Positions 10,786-24,758 of a stretch of DNA of 43,701 nucleotides are shown one piece after another. Numbering within the stretch: the first letter of the stretch is position 1; each line of letters starts with the position of its first letter. Origin of the DNA: Protostelium mycophagum. Its lineage: Eukaryota; Evosea; Variosea; Protosteliida; Protosteliaceae. The stretch is taken from the NCBI GenBank assembly GCA_002081555.1, contig KV921105.1:3357-47057 (forward strand). Reading direction: 5' to 3'. The translations under genes and the position numbers were made by a program. The notes below the pieces were generated by a model. It was not told the DNA's origin and did not search any database. It worked only from the letters and a program-made list of their open reading frames with translations.

Positions 10786-13700
10786 ATGTCGCGCCGGTCA
10801 GGCTCGACCACTCACTTCTCTTCAGCCCCAAGAGTGGATGTAGACAAAGTTCTCACTGATATGAAGGCATTAAGAAGCAAGCTATCAACAATGTCACCAA
10901 GCACTAAATCGAGTTCACTGGCGTCCTCTTCGACCTTATCTCGTGGCGTTACTTTCAGTAACGATGATCTGCCATCTAGAAGATTTTCAGAAAGCGCCCG
11001 AATTCACAATGGGAATTCAGAAGAGGACGTTCTGAAGAGATCTGATCTGGAGACGTCCGATGTCATCACAAGCAACCTGTCCAGAGCTTTCCAAGAAGGC
11101 GAGAAGGATTTGGGTCGTGAGATTGACGAAGTTGTCTCCCAACAGCGCAGAAAGACAGACATCGAGAGAGGATACGATGAAGTCGCCTCTGAATTACAAA
11201 AACTTCTGACAGAAAAGGTATTCGTCAGCACTCAATAGCACTCAATCTCTCAGGAATTGCAAATCAGAAAGCTCGAGGCTGAGTTTGAAGAGAGTAACCA
11301 ATTATCACGCCGGGAGAGGGCAGCTTTTAAACGACAGCATCAAGGCTTAGAGGCTGAGAGAGACCTTCTTCAAGCTGAATTAGAGGAGCATACCAAAGTT
11401 GAGAAAGAACTCTTAATCACCAATGAAGAGCTAAGGAGGAAGGTTGAATCTTTGCAAGAGCAGGGGGACGAAGACACCAAGAGGGTAAGAGGTTAATTTG
11501 AATTATTTGCTTTTGTTTTTCCAAGTTATACTTGTATTTAAATTTCCATCGCTATCTATGATGAGTATAATAGATAGAGGAATTGGAAGCTCAGATCAAA
11601 ACAACAAAGAGGATGAAAATGGAAAAAGAAGAGGAGATCAACAGGACTATGCACGATTTAGACACTGCCAAGCGGCGCTCGAATGAAAACGAGCAGACGA
11701 TGCAAGAATTGGCTTCCAATGTACAAAAGGAGAGAAGGAGAGCACAAGAGGTACATTTTCACAAAGCACATAATACTCACTGCAAAAGGAGACAGAGAAA
11801 GCGGACAAACTCGCCAGTTTGCATTCTTCTTTGAGTAGAAAATTGGAAGAGAAAGAGGCGGACGCTGCTCGCCTCGCACACGAAATCCAACGCCAGACGG
11901 ATGTAACGAGTCATCAATATATCAAATATATTCATATGTTCAGTTGATCTCTGACCTCAAAGAGAAGCTGAACCATCAGTCCTCCGCATTAGGCCACAAG
12001 GATTTAGACTTCCAGACATTATCTAGTGATCTCTCCAGTGCTCACAAATCGTATGTACGGAGATAAGATGAAGTCTCTGACGCAGTTAGACGTGAGCGGG
12101 TGGAGATCGAGCTTGAGAAAGTGAGAACCGAGTCTCTGCAGTTCCAGGAGGAACTAACAAAATCACAATTGAAAATACAAGATTTGGAGAATGAAGTGAG
12201 ATCTATCGATGAAGAGAGGAGGCTGATCAATTTGGCGTGTGAGAATGCCGATGAACAGATTCAAAGACAGCAAAGGCAAATTGAATCTCTGAAACATGAG
12301 GTGAGCATTTTATTTATATCAGTCCACCGCAACAGTAGGAAGGATGCTCAGGCCTCCCAGGTGAAGGATCTGCGAAGGCTTGAGGACCAAAACAGCAAAC
12401 TGAGTGATGCGCTGAGGGTTCGTGACGATAAGATCGCCTCACTTCAAAACATCATCCAAAATAAGGAATCTGCAGTAGAATTAACGAAGAAGGTCTCGGA
12501 CAACCGGATAGAAGAAGTTCATCAACGGTATTCTTTATCATCTCGTTTTATTTCAATTTCATCTTCTACAACATGAGATCTCAAGCTCTTTAGCATCGAG
12601 ACGGAGAGGAGAAACCATTTGGACGCCTTGTTTGTCATGGGACAAGATAATTCCAGGCTCGAACAAGCGTTTCATCGGGTATCTCAAGAATTGAAGAGGC
12701 AAGAGGAAGAGAACGAAGCACTGAGGCAGAGACTTGCGCATAAAGAGGAAAAATCGAAACAAGCCAGCAAGTTCCGGAAGGAGGTATCTTGATATTTCGA
12801 TAAAATAAAATTAATATTCATAGGCCGAGATGCTCCGAGCAGCCGCAAAGGAGGCTGCCGACCAGTTATTACAGGAAAGCCAAGCGAGGCAAGAAGAGAG
12901 TGCAGAGGCACAACAGATCAAAGAAGATTTACAGGTGGTTATTTCTGAAATAGAAGAGATCCAACGCGACAAAAAGGTACAAAAGATTGTAGTTTTGCAC
13001 TGCAATGAATTATTCTTCTAATCATCAATAGCAAAAGGAGAACGAAGTGGAAGATTTGAAAAAAACAATCGACGGGCTCAAAATCGAACTCCAATTCTTC
13101 CAACGCAAATCAGAGAGCCAAGACAAAGCCATGGAATTGGCTCAGACTGAATTAATTAATGAAATCAGCAAAAGAGAGAAGGAAGTAATAGGTAGAGAGA
13201 AGGAGATGCAGAAAAGACAGAGAGAACATCAAGAAGAGATGAAAAAGTGAGCAATCTCGTACAACTCTTTCTGATGGTATCAGGCGCGAGCAGGAGTTCT
13301 CAGAGAAGGAAAAACATTATCAAGAGGAGATGGGAAAGATCGCTCGTGAGATGGCAGAGGAGATGCGTAAGAAGGAGAAACAGCTCCACGATGAATTACG
13401 CAATAGAGATCAACAGAGCAGAGAACTTCTGGCTACAAAAATGAATGAGGTAGGTCGACTATTGAATGAGAATTGCTCAATAGATACAGAAGGAGAGAGA
13501 AGGAGTAGAAACAGTACGAGCGAAAGAGAGGGAGCTGCTAGAGGAGATCAGAACCAAAGATAAAGACATCCTTGCCGAAAAACAAGAATTTAAACGTAGA
13601 GAAAGGGAGTTTCAAGAGGTAAAAAATCACGAAAATTATCAACAGAACGAAACAAACATTTGATGCGGATAGGAAATCAAAAGGTTGAACGAAGAGCTGA

Positions 13701-14578
13701 TCTTAAACAAAGAAGATTTCTCTGCCGCTGCAAACGAATTGGCCTTAGAGCTGACAAAGACAGCAGAGGAGCAACAGAATATATCTGAATCATTGAAGAG
13801 AGAGCTACAAGAGAAGGAGATGATCATCGAAAAGGTGATGGCTCCGGATCTTGTCGTACACTGTACCTGAAGGTGTATCAGATGAAGAAAAAAGCGGAAG
13901 AGGAGGAAGAAGTACAGAGGGAGGAGACAGGGATGCTGGAGCGAGAAATTTTGAGACTTCAAGAGATGGTATCAAACAGCAAGAGGGATCTCAACGTCAA
14001 GAGTCTTCCTACCAAACCAGCAGACACACAAAGCAATCTCAATAACCTTACTCTGAAGCTACAAAAGCAGTTGGGTGACCTCATGAAGGTGAGGTGATAC
14101 CATCGAGATGTTTTTAACGCTCTAATGAAGGTCCGAGAAAACCAACCAAAGACTTCGTCTTCGAAGAAGTCAAGTTCGAGACCTCGAGAGGAAAGACAAG
14201 AGATGCCAGAGGATTTCTACACACCAAGCGGGACGTCCAGAACCAAAATAGGATCTCGACACAGACAATCTAGAGAGCCATCACCAGCACCTTCTCTAAA
14301 TAACTATGGTAAGATTTCCAAAATGGTTGATGAAGGAAGCCGATGCAACGTAGACGAAACAAGCCAAGGGGATGACACAGATGCAGAGAGTTTCGTCGGA
14401 AACTCTTCCTTTGATCATCCAGATGATGCCTCATCGATCAATGATGAAGACGTTCGTCTCCTGATTCACGAGGTCGGTCAGCAAATCCTTAAATGTACAA
14501 GCTGATGAAGCACAGGTGGAGAGGGCTAAGAAGGAGAACAACACGCTCAAAGCGCATATTTATTCGAGGGATCAATGA
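10786..14578 (+). CDS. long coiled-coil protein, centrosomal type (CEP128-like candidate)
   Basis: Roughly 1,000 residues, almost wholly coiled coil, in many exons split by 35-50 bp introns. The ATG at 10786 (MSRRSGSTTHF) follows the E2F site. A Ser/Thr-rich N-terminus with VDVDKVLTDMKALRSKL is followed by FQEGEKDLGREIDEVVSQQR, then continuous Glu/Lys/Gln/Leu heptads to about 14090. A Ser/Pro-rich tail ends in an acidic patch (GDDTDAESFVGNSS, INDEDVRLLIHE) and a last helix ending SRDQ at the stop. The N-terminal layout resembles the centriolar appendage protein CEP128, but long coiled coils mimic one another and CEP63, rootletin-like or CCDC proteins remain possible. A 43-bp last intron (14473-14515) is needed to reach the final exon. 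The downstream gene is convergent, 111 bases away. Confidence 0.85.
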
Positions 14579-14689
14579 ATCTGTTTTTGTATGAATGTTT
14601 TGGATAAATCTTGGAGTTTTAACTTTTACAATCTTTTTCAAGCATGGTATTTATATCTACACCAGACAAAAACTACATTATTTGAAGTT

Positions 14690-15642
14690 CTATTCTTCAA
14701 CAATCTCGTCCAAAGCCAAGGCTTGTAGAGAGAGGTTGTGCTTCTCCCGGTCTATTTTGAAGTTCATAACGAAGTTGTCATGTGGGCTCTCAATTTGATT
14801 TCTTCTCCATGTGGTGAGGTTACCCTCTTCATTTTGTGTGTCGATGAACAAAATGAGTGGTACCCATCTCTCAAATAGGAGGAAGTTATCAGCGTTATTG
14901 TCTGTCTCGTTGATCTGATCAGAGATGAGGAGGCAACAATCTTTTTCTTGTGGATTCCTGAATATCAATTAATTATTCACAAAACAGAAGCCTGGACTTT
15001 AATGAATGCAAAATGGTGTACACACTACTCACCAAAATGTATTTAAATATTGTTGTGCGGCTTTAAGATGTCCTAAAAGTTTCGCTGCTTCATTCATTGG
15101 GCCATTACTGCAGGCTCATTAGACCCGAGACTGAAACATGTTTGACACTCACCCGATCAATCCTCTGAAATCATCCACCACGATAAGTTCAGGCTTCCGT
15201 TTTGATGTGTGTATCCTGGAAAGACAATATATGAAAGAGGCAATGTCCTCCACGTATCTATAATGTTGGTGAAAAGTCCACCTCAACTCTCACCCACTTG
15301 ATCTTAATCTTCTTCATTGAGGCCTTTGTGAAGACCTCCTTCCCAAGTGGAAAAGAAAAATTGAGATTCTGCAGTCCTTTTCTGGCAAAGAAGAGAACCT
15401 CTCTTCCCTCAACACCGTATGTCATCGCATAATGCAAGATTAAGGAAGTTGTAAGGCTACGATAATTATAAGAGTCATTTGTATGATGTGGACCCTCACT
15501 TTCTTTGTGATCCTGTGAGAAATGCTGCCTCAAATTTGACAGACAAACTTCGCTGCAGTAATTCTCTTGTATCTAAATGAGTTTGTGTGCTGTATAATTG
15601 AGAAGCATCTTGTACAAGAAATCTATGAAGTTCAAGAGGCAT
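14690..15642 (-). CDS. RecA/RAD51-fold protein, SWSAP1-like, with degenerate P-loop
   Basis: SWSAP1 pairs with the SWIM-domain protein ZSWIM7 to support RAD51 filaments in homologous recombination. Exon 1 runs from ATG 15642 (MPLELHRFLVQDASQ) to about 15500; a 43-bp intron (15457-15499) joins it to the next exon, giving FLTGSQRNLTTSLILHYAM where a Walker A loop is expected. The next exons carry GREVLFFARKGLQNL, a Walker B-like KPELIVVDDF near 15170-15190, a helical NEAAKLLGHLKAAQQYL, and a C-terminal exon with CCLLISDQINETDNN and QALALDEIVEE before the stop. Order and spacing fit SWSAP1 (strand-helix, LFLTRRPLQSLP-like, LLLLDGL-like). The Walker lysine and glycine are absent. Another RAD51-paralogue-like ATPase is the main alternative. 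It lies 101 bases downstream of the lipid kinase on the same strand. Confidence 0.6.
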
Positions 15643-15743
15643 GCTAAATTTTTTGTGATTTGGGTTGCGATCAAAGAGGCGAAGTTCAAGTTGAAATTAG
15701 CAGAATTTCAAACTCAAATTTTAAATTCCTCAAGACGCATGAT

Positions 15744-16603
15744 TTATGTGAAGAGGCTCAAAATGATGACTGATGTTATCGTGGTGGTGATATTGTCCCA
15801 GTCTTGTTGGTGAGGAAGTGATTCGACGAGAGAGCATACGAGTGCATTCAAGAAGATGGCGGCGGATAATTGGTCGGCCGTCTGTTTGAAGAGGCCAAGA
15901 GAATGAAAGTGATAAGCGAAGAAGTACATCCCCACCATTGAAAACACAAAGAAACCAAGTGTTCCACCCACCTGGTGTTCTTCAGACTTCCCGCCAAAAA
16001 GAAAGTTTCAAAATCTTTGTGAAAAGGAGGCTCACCGTTTTGTCTCGATTCCAAGGTAATTTTGTCCTCGATTGTTTCCCAACCATTCCAGCAGCACCAT
16101 CACCCATACAGAGAATGAGGAGTGAGAGTACGCCGACGGGTGATGTTCTCCAAAAGTAAATTGTTAAAATCACGTGAATGAGACCGTAAGAAGTGGGACC
16201 AAAGAGGACTTCTCTATAATGACCAGTTCGTGAGACAGATTTGACAGTATCTTCATCTGTTGGCGTCAGCAGAGGACTTGAAGGCTGATCATGGGCACCT
16301 TTTATCAAACCTAATCCAATTAACAGGAATTTTCCACCGATTGCTGCTGGTAAAGTTGCAGCGAACCACGGAGCAGATTGATTTTCAGTATAGAAGGGCC
16401 AGAGGAGAATGAAGATTGGTCCGATTAAGATGTGAAGCTGAGATATGAGGACAATTTTCGAACAAAAGAAAAGATCTCACCCATTTTCGTGCAGCAAAAG
16501 ATGTTAAAAAATTTCTCTTGGCTAGATGATCGAGACTTTTAAGAAGGACACCAGCTAGACCCACCGCTCCTAACGCAGTGATCCCAATATCGTGTAGAAC
16601 CAT
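15744..16603 (-). CDS. VTE5/phytol kinase-type CTP-dependent polyprenol kinase
   Basis: Predicted membrane kinase that phosphorylates an isoprenoid alcohol. ATG at 16603 opens MVLHDIGITALGAVG. Several hydrophobic segments follow, then the family signature LILCMGDGAAGMVGK and KLPWNRDKT, which splices to VGGTLGFFVFSMVGMYFF. The C-terminus has LPHQQDWDNITTTITS, matching the LP...DN(L/I)T end of the VTE5/dolichol-kinase-like family. At roughly 230 residues it is far shorter than DOLK (about 500), so it is the small phytol/farnesol kinase type. Exact substrate cannot be told. The start is divergent from GALT. Such kinases are best known from plants, algae and bacteria, so its presence here is of interest. 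Confidence 0.72.
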
Positions 16604-18514
<1,911 letters not shown>

Positions 18515-18570
18515 TGATAAAATGAACGAAATATTCACTTTCATGTCAAAAATTGATTCATCCTGGGATC

Positions 18571-18576
18571 AATAAA
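18571..18576 (+). terminator. poly(A) signal of GALT
   Basis: AATAAA lies 57 bases after the GALT stop and about 87 bases before the next gene's ATG. Confidence 0.6.
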
Positions 18577-18662
18577 ATATTGTTATTATTATTATTTAAA
18601 ATTATTCGAGAGCCTCCGTCTACAACCCCACGTGACACACGATCACATCACATCACATCAAC

Positions 18663-19818
18663 ATGAGCTTTGCGCACGTCGTCGACGCCCTGAAGGGAGT
18701 CCAACAAATTATAACTCAAACACAACAAAAGATCGGTTCCACTCGTCGTGTTTGTAGGCTCTAACTTAAATTGATTGACGAATGAAGGTGCGTTTGGTGG
18801 CTGTAAGCAAGACAAAACCAGCTGAAGCAGTCAAAGCATGTTATGATGCCGGTCATCGTTCTTTTGGAGAGAATTATGTGGGTGATTATTAACATCCTCT
18901 GAAGCTCATTATTGCAGGTGAACGAGATCGTAGAAAAATCCAAACAAGTGAGATAAATTTCCAATGTGTTTATATTGATGATCCAAGTTGCCAGAAGATA
19001 TACAGTGGCATTTTATTGGCAACCTTCAGAGTAACAAGTGCAAGATCTTGCTAGAAGGTAATCAACTTTTTTGAGACTGCCACACGTGCTGAAATGACCT
19101 AGTGAAGAATTTGTTCATGGTCGAAAGTGTGGACAGTTTAAAATTAGCCAAGACACTCAGTAAGCATTACAAAGGGGACTCCCCTCTGAACATCATGGTA
19201 CAAATCAACACCAGCGGTGAAGAATGTAATGATCTATCTTCAATTTTTCAAATCCTGAGACATTTTAGCAAAGGGAGGAATAAATCCCAATCAGTGTACA
19301 GATATTGTGAAGCAAATTGTCGCAGGTAGAAATCAATATTTCCATTTATAATTTTGACGCGTTGTAGAATTCCAAAATCTCAAATTTTGTGGATTGATGA
19401 CCATTGGAAGCGCAGAGACATCATCTGCTTCTGGTCCAAACCCTGATTTTCAGGTTTAATTCACTTACTTTTTGTGTCATTTAAACAGATGCACCCCATA
19501 AAGATGTCTTATCTCTGCTACAGAATATTTGCTTTGTGGATTGTACATATGATAACAAAAATCTTCGTTGAAAATTAATACCAATTTTCTGAAAAGTACA
19601 GTGCCTCATCGATTGTAGACGCAATATTTCAGAGCAGTTGGGGCTGAGCGAGAGTGAGATGGATCTGTCCATGGGCATGTCTGGTGATTACCAAGTTGCA
19701 GTGAGTAGACATCCATATGTGTAATGTGCTGTGAATCATTCTGTTGTAGATCGAGATGGGCAGTACAAATGTCCGAGTTGGCAGCACTATCTTTGGCGCC
19801 AGAGAATATCAAAAATAA
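18663..19818 (+). CDS. PLPBP: PLP homeostasis protein (PLPBP/YggS family)
   Basis: Small pyridoxal-phosphate-binding protein that buffers vitamin B6 in the cell. Exon 1 ([20 protein letters not shown]) is joined by a GTTTGT-type 38-bp intron to [20 protein letters not shown], which carries the PLP lysine. [90 protein letters not shown] and [13 protein letters not shown] follow, all family hallmarks in order over about eight exons. The stop TAA is embedded in AATAAA (19814-19819). An alternative start at an ATG immediately before VRLVAV would drop the first helix and is less likely. The next gene is convergent, 56 bases on. Confidence 0.94.
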
Positions 19819-19874
19819 ATTGTTTTCGTTCATCTGTACAATTTTTTATCCAATAATTACAATCTAAACTCTCG

Positions 19875-21027
19875 TCACTCCGTCTTCTTCAGCGGATTCT
19901 TATCCTCTGGGCTGTTCCTCCGCCTCCTTCTGGGTGGTGTCTTCTGCCACTTGGCTCGGTTTGAGAGTCCTAAGAGCCGGACTCTCTCTGTCGGGTCTAT
20001 TTGTACATGCTCACATATCATCTCCACCACCTTCTTTATTTTATTCTTGTTTAGAAGATGTCTTTTTGTGGTCAAAAACGCATTAGAATTTCGAAATCAA
20101 CGATTGACGAAAAATATATTATCTGCTAGAATTTTTGAAACCATGGTTTGAACTACCTTCTGCCTCCAATTGTCGACGGCCGCTTTTAATGCAGACATCT
20201 CGCCCCCTGCTATTGGGTTGATACGGGGATCTTGCAATAGCGTCTCTATTACATTTATATGTCCTTGTCTACATGCTGTCCATATTGCCCAGTCCCATCT
20301 CACTCCTGCACTCTTCAGCACAAAAATAATGACTATTTAATATATTATTTGATGATATTCATTTCCTCTTCTTTCGTTCGATATAATAAATAATACTGCA
20401 TCTGTTTTCAATGGATGAGAGCATTTTTGCTGATGGAAGAATGCCTTGTGATGGTTTAAATTTGTGAAAACCCACTTGGATCGACAGTCTCCTTCTTCAA
20501 AAGAAAGCTTACGGCTTGATCCATTCCCTTGTGTGCTGCACATCTCAACGGCCATTGATTGAAAAGACCATAATCAAACACCTCAGAGGAGATTGAATGC
20601 CAAGAAGAATTGACGAGCTGAACATTGTAGAAGTCACGGATGCAGGACGTCCCTGCTCTCAAAAACCCTGAGAACCTCAGCAATCCTTTGATTTACACTT
20701 AGGTAATGAGATTTACCTTTCATTGGTGGATCCCAGACGGAGGAGACCGCCATTTCTCTCTTGTAAGCCGCCTCAGACCTGTACTATGAGTAATTATTTC
20801 TCGGATCATCTTCAACTGACTTGAGGGAACTCTCATACGGAGCGTGGGACTGGTCGCAAGTGATAACGAGCCGGATAATCTCCGCAAAGACGTCTCGGCC
20901 AAGCCATTCCACAGTTAAAGAGGCTTTTCATCTCAGTCACGAATAGAGGGATATACTTACGTCTCAATCTTTGATGTTTCTTCTTCATTTTCTTCATTGG
21001 TTTCCGCCACAAGTTCTTGATTGTCAT
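19875..21027 (-). CDS. ankyrin-repeat protein, possibly with N-terminal F-box-like segment
   Basis: Begins MTIKNLWRKPMKKMKKKHQR at 21027. After a 37-bp intron it reads SLTVEWLGRDVFAEIIRLVI, which has the spacing of an F-box-like helix. Later exons give ankyrin-type units: QWPLRCAAHKGMDQAVSFLL then KKETVDPSG (near 20470-20560), and WDWAIWTACRQGHINVIETL then LQDPRINP (near 20220-20300). A partial unit with SALKAAVDNWRQKVV follows. The basic C-terminus ends PPRRRRRNSPEDKNPLKKTE. Exon joins in the middle (20590-20770) are uncertain, as three frames compete there. The specific function is unknown; ankyrin plus F-box would suggest a ubiquitin-ligase adaptor, which is inference. Confidence 0.6.
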
Positions 21028-21543
21028 TTTACAATGACTTTGTAATTTTAAGAAAACAAATCATTTGAGCTTTACACTGAGTTGGGGAAAGTAGCCGCCA
21101 CTAGAGTGAACAGGGCAAGTACAAACACTTTTATGTTCCTGTTCTGAAGTGGAATGATTCTTGCTGCTACAGTATGCTTAAGATGATTTTTGAGGCAGAA
21201 GTGTGCTCTGTTTCTTTGTCTCTTGTTTGTCAGGTCGGAAACATCAATGGTTGTAAAATTGATGCCAGAACCCTTTCTGCTGATTGTGGTTCCTTTGCAT
21301 CACGTGACTCTTCTGGAGTCTCTCTTAGACATCTTAGTGTGTGTTCCAGAAAACACCTGCCAAGTCTGCTCTGCGACCTACAATTCCACTGCTCCCGTCA
21401 AGAGACAGAAGGGAAACTCCAGAACGCAATTGGACCCATCTGCTACGGACCAGACAGGCGCGAAACCATGTCTGTGAGTGCACTTTTTGCCGCTGGTAAA
21501 CATTTGTATTTATAAATTCGTTTCCAAACTTGTTTTATTGTGA
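21028..21543. other. gene-poor stretch with a doubtful small ORF
   Basis: Between the ankyrin gene start and the TMEM63 stop. An ORF from 21151 (ATGATTCTTGCTGCTACA) could splice at a pyrimidine-rich acceptor near 21234 into a Cys-rich frame (VGNINGCKIDARTLSADCGS), open to about 21515. A second frame in the same stretch is also open (ENTCQVCSATYNS). Neither resembles a known family and both run into the TMEM63 3' end. It might be a small secreted Cys-rich protein, a noncoding RNA, or nothing. Confidence 0.25.
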
Positions 21544-24492
21544 CTAGACAGAGACCGGCATGGGATTCTTGGTTACGTCTTCGAAATCCAAGAGATCTGT
21601 TCCGTCTCCTCCAAGAGGTTGTTGATCATCCAGTACGACCTCTTGATGGGTTCCATAATCCTTGGGCTCTCTCAATGCGGGCTCCCTGTACTCTTCTATC
21701 GCTTGAACAATCTCCTGCTAATTTTCAGTTTTTGAGTTCTTTGTTGCGGAAACTAACGACTGACCTCATCTGTGAGGGGGGTGATGGGAAGGTAGTCAAT
21801 GGGAGGGTATGAAGTCAGATCGATGAATCTGGCCTTCACATAGAAGAAGAAGCCGATGGTAAGGACCATCATTGGAATCAAGGCTATTCCCGCGGGGAAG
21901 GACTGCAGTACAAACAACATGAACATCAGGATCTATATTTCATCAGGATTCTGAATTGCGCCAAAATGCAAAGTTCAAATTTCAAATTTTCTCACCTCGA
22001 ATATAAGAAGGGACGCAAATATCATGTTGCAAGTGATGGGCAAGAACTTTTGGCCTTCATATCCTGGTGTCAAGCTGTACATAAAGTTGTGCTTGGTAGT
22101 GAAATAGGCTGAGAAGAAGAAGAATGCGGCGAAGATGTTTGCCAGGGGGCCCAGGGTGGTATAGGTGAGGGCGATGCTGAAGACGAGGGTCTCGTCTGAC
22201 ATCTTGGTGACATAGTTGAATGGGCTTGGGATCTCGCGGCGTTTCTTGTTGAAGCATGTCTTTGAGAAGAGCTTGAGGAAGCAACTGATTGCGAAGTCGA
22301 TCACTCTGGAGACAAAAATGAAATGTCCGGCTGCGGTGATTCAGATGATGATGTCATCAAGGGGAGATTCAGAGAAAATTCGGTCGATTCTCACCTATAT
22401 TGACGAGAATATAGTTGATGAAGAAGGTGGTGACTCCTGGGAAAGCGGCAGCAATTAATCCTGGCGCTTGCATGGGGTCTTGGACCAGAGGCATAACTGA
22501 CCTGGATTTTCTTAGCTCAGATATTTAAATTTTAGAAGAATGAAAGAAAGATAACTGACTTGAACAGGGCACCGGAGATGACACAGACAAAGAAGACATT
22601 GAACAGCATGAAAGCCCAGTAACTCTTAAGGAGAGATCTGTCCAAGGTTGTCTCACTGATGGGGAACTCGAGAGAATGCATACTTCTCAAAATGAAAGCC
22701 AGAAGCAGCATGAAGAGACGCAATGCCAGAGTGGGCAAGATACCTTGCACAATTCCTTCACACGTCATCATTCTGTCATTGTCGTCACGTGTCACTCACC
22801 TGTCAACCAAGGTGAAAGCTCCAACAGATTGATCAGAAAGGACATTCCGGGAATTTTCGAGATGTTTTCCAAGTTCATGAGCCCAGATAGGAAGGTGACA
22901 GGGATGGGCCAGAAGAGAAACAATAGGACGACAAGAGAGAGGGACAATATCGTTCCGAAGAATCTACTCGTGATGCTGCGCTGAGTGTTCTTCCAAATCA
23001 TAGAGTTGACGTCCTATGACGGTCAGTGTCGCAGGTTGCTGGAGGATGAAGAATATAATATTATCTTACAGGAGCAAGAGATACAGTCATGTTCCAGGGG
23101 TGTCTATGTACTGTCTGTGATGCGAGTACAGCTGATATGGCTCTCCTGTTCTATTTTAAGCACTTTGCACCTGACTTCAAAAAATACAGACCTGAAGACT
23201 GCGAAAGCCATGGGGGTCTTCTCGCTGACGTCATCCATCAGATTGAATCTCTTCTGGTTTACTTCTGAAGTGTGTCTTTCCACCTTCTCATTGTAGAATT
23301 CCACCGCATCCATTTTTGGACCGCAAATGCTCTTGCGGACGGTCATCGCAGGCTTTTTCGCGGATTTTTCCTGTATAAAGGTCAATTGCAACGCTGTATT
23401 AGTATGTCAAAACAGAGGTAAATACACATACCGCGTTGTAGTCAATAGCGGTGCGGAGCTCGCGTCTATATTGAAGAAGTTTCTCTTGGTGTTCTCTGAG
23501 GTTATTTGCCTGGGGGAGAAGGTGTGTTTTGGCAACTTCACCCTCGTTGTAGATGCCACTGAGACAGTGGTATAGGCCGACATCATTTCTCAAGGATTGA
23601 GGAACCTCGCGGATGACGACAGTGGAACGACCGGTTCTATCTTTTTTTGCGTTCTTTATGGATAACTGAGAAGCCTATTCTCTTCAGTGAATGAACCCCT
23701 GTGAAACCTCTAGGGAATGGTATGTCGACGTACCGTCTTGGCGTATTGGTACACGAATACCCAAACTGCGATGATGGAGACAACTGTCATCACCAGAGGT
23801 GCCCACATCAATCTGTTATGGCGTTATCACTGCGTCGATATAATTTTTAGAACATCGTCCTTTGTATAAACAATGTCCTTAACCTCACGTGTCATCACCG
23901 CTCAAGTTGGACATGGTGACGATGTTGAGCCCTCCCACTTTCTTTCCGTCGTCATCGGGGAGATCCTTGTTCTGCACAACCGTTCACTTCACATCTACAA
24001 CGTTGTAAAACTCACATGGCCTCTGGAATACAACCCCATGAGGAGGGGGGAGTTCATGAGTGACAAGGCGGAGAACAAAAAGAAGGCGTACTTCAAAAAC
24101 TTGAGGTAGATGACCTATTCGTTTTTCAGCATCTACAGTGTTGTAACAGTGAGAAGCTAATTTCACCTGTTCAAGTCCAGTGTAGTTGGGCATAATCTTC
24201 TTTTCCTCATTGTAGAATATCACATAAGGTATCCACGCCAACCAACTATGGGATTGGATATAATCTGGGTGAACTACATCTCTCCCACGGCTTGAAATTT
24301 CAATGGATTTTCCCAAAAAATGATATAAACTCACTTGGTGACGTAGCATTTTCTGAGGAAGAATCTGGGTACAAATTTTCTCAGAAAAATAGTTCCGATA
24401 AAAAATCCGACAGCGACACACCCAGTGGTCAGAATAGTAGTGTACAGAAGGGAGGGATCTCCCGGGATTTGTTGTTCGCTAGGATCAGTCAT
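21544..24492 (-). CDS. TMEM63: TMEM63/CSC1/OSCA-family mechanosensitive cation channel
   Basis: Multi-pass osmo/mechanosensitive cation channel. ATG at 24492 opens MTDPSEQQIPGDPSLLY followed by a first membrane helix (GCVAVGFFIGTIFLRKF). DIQSHSWLAWIPYVIF-like segments, a cytosolic PHM7-type domain (TVVIREVPQSL, NDVGLYHCLSGIYNEGEVAK, AQAHLLPQANN-like region) and the RSN1_7TM core follow. The core includes FGTILSLSLVVLLFLFWPIP, NLENISKIPGMSFLINLLEL, GILPTLALRLFMLLLAFILR, RSLLKSYWAFMLFNVFFVCV, ISCFLKLFSKTCF, LVFSIALTYTTLGPLANIFA and SLTPGYEGQKFLPITCNMIF. The cytosolic tail ends DFEDVTKNPMPVSV at the TAG. AATAAA (21534-21539 as reverse complement) begins five bases after the stop. About a dozen short introns interrupt it. 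Confidence 0.92.
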
Positions 24493-24758
24493 GATGTCTT
24501 ATTGATAGGTTATGATGCCAAAGCGGAGTTGTAGATATGGTACAGTTTCGTAACGTGAACGTAATGTGTTGCGGTTTATGCTTGATTATGCCGAGCAGAA
24601 AAGTCCAATCTTGATGGAAGACATCTCCAATACGAGGAAACATGATGACACTTGGATGTCAGATCTGACAGAATCTATCAAATTTGTGCGTAAGATCCAT
24701 CTGATGGGAGGGAAATTGGAAGATACCGGATTCCAATTTCAGGGGATGAGTTGTAGAT

